Below are positions 60,446 through 64,000 of a DNA stretch of 64,000 bases, one piece after another. The stretch is from NCBI GenBank assembly GCA_002309345.1, contig DBWZ01000094.1, positions 17,968-81,967 on the forward strand, read 5' to 3'. The notes below the pieces were generated by a model. The model ran no database searches. It saw only the letters and a program-made list of their open reading frames with translations, and had not been told where the DNA came from. This stretch comes from Pseudobutyrivibrio sp. UBA1225. GTDB lineage: Bacteria; Bacillota; Clostridia; Lachnospirales; Lachnospiraceae. Every line of letters starts with the position of its first letter. Position 1 is the stretch's first letter. A program made the translations under genes and the position numbers.

Positions 60446-60656
60446 AGTAACTCCCCTGAAATACGTTTTTACGAATGTGACATTATAATCTAATGCTATA
60501 GTATCATTTAAATGTGAAAAAACGAGGATTAAACATGTGAAAAGGGCTAATTTATGCGATTATAATGAGGGGTTAGGCAGAACTTACTCGCCTTTTTTTG
60601 ATATTTATGATAAAGTGTATCTGTTCATATATAGAAAATACGGAGGAGATTTTTTT

Positions 60657-60923
60657 ATGTTACCAGAGCAAACAATCGAGTTTAGATATGACACACAGCT
60701 TCTTATTGAGGGCGAGGATCTTGACGAAGATGAAATCAACGATTACATCACAGAGAATTTTAAAGGAGATTGCCTTCTTGCTGTAGGTGACGAGGAACTT
60801 ATCAAGATTCATTATCACACAAATGAACCTTGGAAGGTATTAGAGTATTGTAGAAGCCTCGGTGAAATCTACGATATCGTAGTAGAGGATATGGATAGAC
60901 AGGCTAGAGGGTTACAGGGATAG
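60657..60923 (+). CDS. Small stand-alone FakA_C/DegV-associated-like domain protein
   Basis: 88 residues resembling the C-terminal domain of the DhaL-domain kinase FakA (Val-Gly-Asp-x-Glu-Leu-Ile-Lys-Ile-His-Tyr-His-Thr, then Pro-Trp-Lys-Val-Leu-Glu-Tyr). The DhaL nucleotide-binding domain is absent. GGAGGAG selects ATG 60657 over the longer frame from 60537. The next gene follows 3 bases later. Function unknown. Confidence 0.75.
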   Translation: MLPEQTIEFRYDTQLLIEGEDLDEDEINDYITENFKGDCLLAVGDEELIKIHYHTNEPWKVLEYCRSLGEIYDIVVEDMDRQARGLQG

Positions 60924-60926
60924 GAA

Positions 60927-62219
60927 ATGATCCAAGATAGTAGTTTTGTTTTAGGAGGAGGCATTGCCTTCTCAGAGGGTCCAAATAGCATAGTTACCTT
61001 TTATAGAGGGTATGTTGTCTGCGTGGATGGAGTCTGCAAGGGCGCCTTTCCTGAGCTGCCGGACAAGTATAGGTTTTTGCAGCTCTATGATTATGGCGAG
61101 CGCTTGATTATTCCTGGCATGACAGATTTACATGTTCATGCGCCGCAGTATACCTTCCGTGGGATTGGTATGGATGAGGAGCTGTTAGAGTGGCTCAGCA
61201 CCTATACTTTCCCTGAAGAGGCAAAATATGCTGATATAGAGTACGCTAAAAAGGCGTATAAGTATTTCACGGAAGACTTGCGCAGATGCTTCACTACTAG
61301 AGCCGTGGTATTTGGAACCATCCATAACGAAGCTACTTTAGAGCTAATGAGACAGTTAGAGTCCACCGGAATTTCATCCTATGTTGGCAAGGTCAACATG
61401 GATCGAAATGGTGGCGAGCACCTTCAGGAGGAGAGCGCAGCAAGCTCTTTGGCGGCTACTGTTGATTGGTTAGAACAGGTGGAAGGAAAGTTTGCAAACA
61501 CCAAGCCAATTCTTACACCTAGGTTTATCCCATCTTGCTCAGATGAGCTTATGAAGGGGCTAGGCAAGCTTGCGGAAGAACGTGGGCTTAGGATTCAGTC
61601 TCATCTATCAGAAAATCATTCTGAGATTGCATGGGTAAAGGAACTTGTTCCAAAATCATCTTGCTACGCAAATGCATACGAGATGTTTGATACAATGGGA
61701 ACTACAGAGCGTCCAACCATCATGGCCCACTGTGTTCATTCCGACAAAAAGGAGATGGAGATTCTAAAGAAGCATGGGGCTTTTATCGCCCACTGTGCAG
61801 ATTCCAACATGAATCTTACATCAGGCATTGCACCTATCCGCAAGTTCTTAGATGCAGGTATCAACATTGGTCTTGGAACAGATGTTGCAGCAGGTTCATC
61901 CATGAATATGGTCAAGACTATGCTTATTACGCTTCAGGCATCCAAGATGTACTACCGCTTGGTTGATACTGATGTCAAGCCGCTTACCTTCGAAGAGGTC
62001 TTCTATCTAGCTACCGAGGGTGGTGGAAAATATTTTGGCAATGTAGGCGCATTCAAGGATGGCTATGATTTCGATGCTGTCGTTATCGATGATAGCAAGA
62101 TGTGTTCAATGCGCGATATGTCAATCAGAGAGCGCATCGAGCGAATGTGTTACAACGATGCCGATGTTATTATTAAGGACAAATTTGTAAAGGGAAAGAG
62201 AGTTTTCTCAAATAATTAA
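60927..62219 (+). CDS. Guanine deaminase (amidohydrolase)
   Basis: 430 residues; amidohydrolase superfamily. Zinc-binding His-Val-His-Ala-Pro-Gln-Tyr near 70, a Gln-Ser-His-Leu-Ser-Glu-Asn motif, and Met-Ala-His-Cys-Val-His with Gly-Thr-Asp-Val-Ala-Ala-Gly-Ser are all typical of GuaD, which converts guanine to xanthine. The Phe-Arg-Gly-Ile-Gly loop agrees. No purine riboswitch was seen upstream. A terminator follows. Confidence 0.9.
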   Translation: MIQDSSFVLGGGIAFSEGPNSIVTFYRGYVVCVDGVCKGAFPELPDKYRFLQLYDYGERLIIPGMTDLHVHAPQYTFRGIGMDEELLEWLSTYTFPEEAKYADIEYAKKAYKYFTEDLRRCFTTRAVVFGTIHNEATLELMRQLESTGISSYVGKVNMDRNGGEHLQEESAASSLAATVDWLEQVEGKFANTKPILTPRFIPSCSDELMKGLGKLAEERGLRIQSHLSENHSEIAWVKELVPKSSCYANAYEMFDTMGTTERPTIMAHCVHSDKKEMEILKKHGAFIAHCADSNMNLTSGIAPIRKFLDAGINIGLGTDVAAGSSMNMVKTMLITLQASKMYYRLVDTDVKPLTFEEVFYLATEGGGKYFGNVGAFKDGYDFDAVVIDDSKMCSMRDMSIRERIERMCYNDADVIIKDKFVKGKRVFSNN

Positions 62220-62281
62220 GAATTAAATTTAAATTGAATTCTAGGATGCCGAACGCTGTATTCCTAGGATTGCTTAACGAA

Positions 62282-62311
62282 AGTGCTCAGCTGTGGCTGG
62301 GCACTTTTTTG
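62282..62311 (+). terminator. Terminator after guanine deaminase
   Basis: An 11-bp stem with one G-T pair (62282-62292 with 62297-62307) and a T run. Confidence 0.9.
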
Positions 62312-62330
62312 TGAATGTTAGGTGAAGAAG

Positions 62331-62362
62331 GAAAAAAAAATAAATTTTTTATTGAATATATA
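62331..62362 (+). promoter_or_regulatory. Orphan-regulon promoter motif, copy F
   Basis: GGAAAAAAAA, 21 bases on TTGAATATATACC, 50 bases upstream of the 62412 gene and directly after a terminator. Confidence 0.65.
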
Positions 62363-62411
62363 CCGAGGGGGATTGCAAATAAATTTTTTGTAACCATGAA
62401 AGGAGTTAAAT

Positions 62412-63965
62412 ATGGCAAATTATGAGAAGTTAAGAAAAAAAGTAGAATCTTTGGAAAGAGTAATACAAATCATAGGTATTAATAGTTTGGGATTTAGGAA
62501 TGAAGTTTCTATTAAATATTTTTTGGAGCATATTGGTACTGAAGTGCCTGAAAATCATTATTATAACAAGGCGAAAGGTGAGTTTTGCACGATAAGTAAT
62601 CTGGAAGAAGAAGAGAATCCCGACATATATATAAAATCTGTAGATGAAATAAAAAATCGAATAGAAGCTGTAAGGAAGCTCTATAGTAATAGGTTCGTTT
62701 CTGAAGAAGAAATTATAGAATTGTTATCGGGAGAACATCCTGAAGTCGCTGAAAAAAATATATTTGACGCGGAAGAGGCAGGTATTTCGGAGGATGAGCG
62801 CACAAGAAGATTACATAATATGGCAAAATTTGAAAAGGCTAAGACAGGTATATCTTCTGTAGGCGGAAGAGCTTACCAAAACTTTGTGTATAATAATATA
62901 ACAATAAAAGCGGATAAGAAATTATCTGAACTATTAAATTTAACAGGTAAAACCCAAATCTCTTTTGCTGAATTTAAAGATGGTTTTTCTAAGATTTTTG
63001 ATCCATTTAATGTCAATAATCCATTTAATGCTAATAAAAAACAATTAGAGAATCAAAAAAATAGTAAGTATATAAAAAATTTTAATACGGCATTAACAAA
63101 GTTTGAAAATCTAATTATTAAAGGCATAAAAGACAAATATAAAGTGGATTTTAACTATAATGACCTTAAAAGCGCATTTAATAGATCAGAAGACGATTGG
63201 CGAAAACTCTCTGTTTCTATAAATAATGCAGACATATCATTTTCAAATACTGTACGTAGAATGTACACTCGATTAATTAATGAGTCCTTTATCAAAAAAA
63301 ACACAGATTATGGTAAGATAATAGAGAAAAATGAAAATAAAAATACTTTAGGATTTTGGAAAGAGTTTTATTCTTTGCCAAAATATAGTCCTTTGTCACC
63401 ATTTGAGAATTCACCGCGTATAAATCAATTGTTTTCCGAAGGAAAATTAGGCGATAATGAGAAAATTGAAGATATTGATTCAAAATTTTGGAATACCAAA
63501 GATAATGAGAATGGACTGTCGTTTCTAGATTTAAATAAACATAAAAAAGACGCATTTTTTGATGAAAAAAGTAAAGAAGAAGTGTTTGATGTAACACGTT
63601 CGGATATAGGCGAAAACGTTTTACCATCTTCACTTTTTGCTGATGTCAATGAATCTGAAGAAACAGAAGAAAATCTTACAATTGACCAAGGGGATGCACG
63701 TTCGGATATAGTCGAATTTGATTCGGTATCAGATCATATGGATGAAGTCGAAGAACAAGAATGGTCTGAATTGTCAAATAAGACTGTGGTCGATACCAAA
63801 ATAATCAATAATATAATGGGGGAACAATATGCTAGTTATAGAGACAAAGAATATAATGAAACAGATAGCGTGGTGGGAATCAACCGCAATCCATCTTTAA
63901 GTGATACTTATGTTCAGGATAAGTTTAGCATTATTAGCCATATAAGTTTAAATATTAATAACTAA
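62412..63965 (+). CDS. Orphan charged protein with acidic C-terminal third
   Basis: 517 residues; no family recognised. Residues 1-130 are mixed charged, 130-300 are Lys/Asn-rich and helical, and from 400 the protein is strongly acidic and probably disordered, containing two Arg-Ser-Asp-Ile-[Gly/Val]-Glu segments (a 14-base repeat in the DNA). It ends Thr-Tyr-Val-Gln-Asp-Lys-Phe-Ser-Ile-Ile-Ser-His, only loosely like the other tails. No signal peptide. AT-rich. AAAGGAG precedes the start. Member of the orphan set by promoter. Confidence 0.75.
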   Translation: MANYEKLRKKVESLERVIQIIGINSLGFRNEVSIKYFLEHIGTEVPENHYYNKAKGEFCTISNLEEEENPDIYIKSVDEIKNRIEAVRKLYSNRFVSEEEIIELLSGEHPEVAEKNIFDAEEAGISEDERTRRLHNMAKFEKAKTGISSVGGRAYQNFVYNNITIKADKKLSELLNLTGKTQISFAEFKDGFSKIFDPFNVNNPFNANKKQLENQKNSKYIKNFNTALTKFENLIIKGIKDKYKVDFNYNDLKSAFNRSEDDWRKLSVSINNADISFSNTVRRMYTRLINESFIKKNTDYGKIIEKNENKNTLGFWKEFYSLPKYSPLSPFENSPRINQLFSEGKLGDNEKIEDIDSKFWNTKDNENGLSFLDLNKHKKDAFFDEKSKEEVFDVTRSDIGENVLPSSLFADVNESEETEENLTIDQGDARSDIVEFDSVSDHMDEVEEQEWSELSNKTVVDTKIINNIMGEQYASYRDKEYNETDSVVGINRNPSLSDTYVQDKFSIISHISLNINN

Positions 63966-64000
63966 AGGAATTAAAGTAAACGGTAAATCATGAGTACCTC

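Noticed and set aside
60446..60656. Purine riboswitch before the FakA_C-like/guanine deaminase genes
   Set aside because: The three-stem core and conserved loop bases are not present.
63990..64000. A possible gene start (ATG) at the right edge
   Set aside because: Only 11 bases are visible and the nearest purine-rich site is about 20 bases away.

Overview
The window looks like chromosomal DNA of a saccharolytic, motile, anaerobic Firmicute of the family Lachnospiraceae, probably near Butyrivibrio/Pseudobutyrivibrio. This is an inference from the gene set: a reverse rubrerythrin, a crotonase, YesM/YesN-type two-component signalling, a multi-gene pentose operon with a ChvE-like ABC transporter, several cyclic-di-GMP proteins, strong AGGAGG ribosome sites and a moderately AT-rich composition. 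No rRNA, intact tRNA, CRISPR array, integrase or transposase gene was seen.

Layout. 1-8300: the end of an unidentified gene, a LysR regulator, and divergent to it an eight-gene operon (RidA, three redox subunits resembling opine oxidase/HcnABC, a glycine-oxidase-like flavoprotein, a PII signalling protein, an APC amino acid permease, an ornithine-cyclodeaminase-family protein). 8400-13850: a nitroreductase remnant, a small XRE regulator with a membrane protein, a reverse rubrerythrin, a chemotaxis receptor and a GGDEF-EAL protein. 14300-20720: a hydrolase/acyltransferase-like/zinc-ribbon membrane trio, an EAL-PAS-GGDEF protein and a crotonase. 20820-23980: four AT-rich orphan genes. 24200-31300: a DUF4190-like protein, IleRS, glycogen phosphorylase and a CPBP protease. 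31400-49260: a calcium-binding-type protein, then a sugar-sensing set (anchored binding protein, YesM kinase, YesN regulator, second binding protein), a sugar ABC transporter with two permeases, and L-arabinose catabolism (araA, transaldolase-like, FGGY kinase, araD). 49480-63965: an MntA-HepT-type toxin-antitoxin pair, a CDF metal transporter, a lipoprotein, CopA with a fused CopZ-like tail, a degenerate amidase, a large orphan, a potassium channel with a 50-residue membrane protein, a FakA_C-like protein, guanine deaminase and another orphan.

The most unusual signal is a set of six AT-rich orphan genes in three separate places (20822-23973, 57044-59413, 62412-63965). Each is preceded by the same promoter-like sequence: GGAAA, then about 16 nt, then TTGAATTATATA. 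Two of them encode secreted paralogues; four encode charged, coiled-coil-like proteins. Three of those four end in related tails (aromatic-acidic-x-Gln-[Lys/Gln], with Pro-Leu-x-His in two). This looks like an undescribed regulon of exported or effector-like proteins. A second notable signal is a family of three long RNA hairpins with compensating base changes between the arabinose genes.

The pentose region reads as one programme: membrane-anchored binding proteins plus YesM/YesN sense a sugar, the ABC system imports it, and isomerase, kinase and epimerase feed the pentose phosphate pool, with the transaldolase-like enzyme alongside. AraR-like half-sites precede araA.
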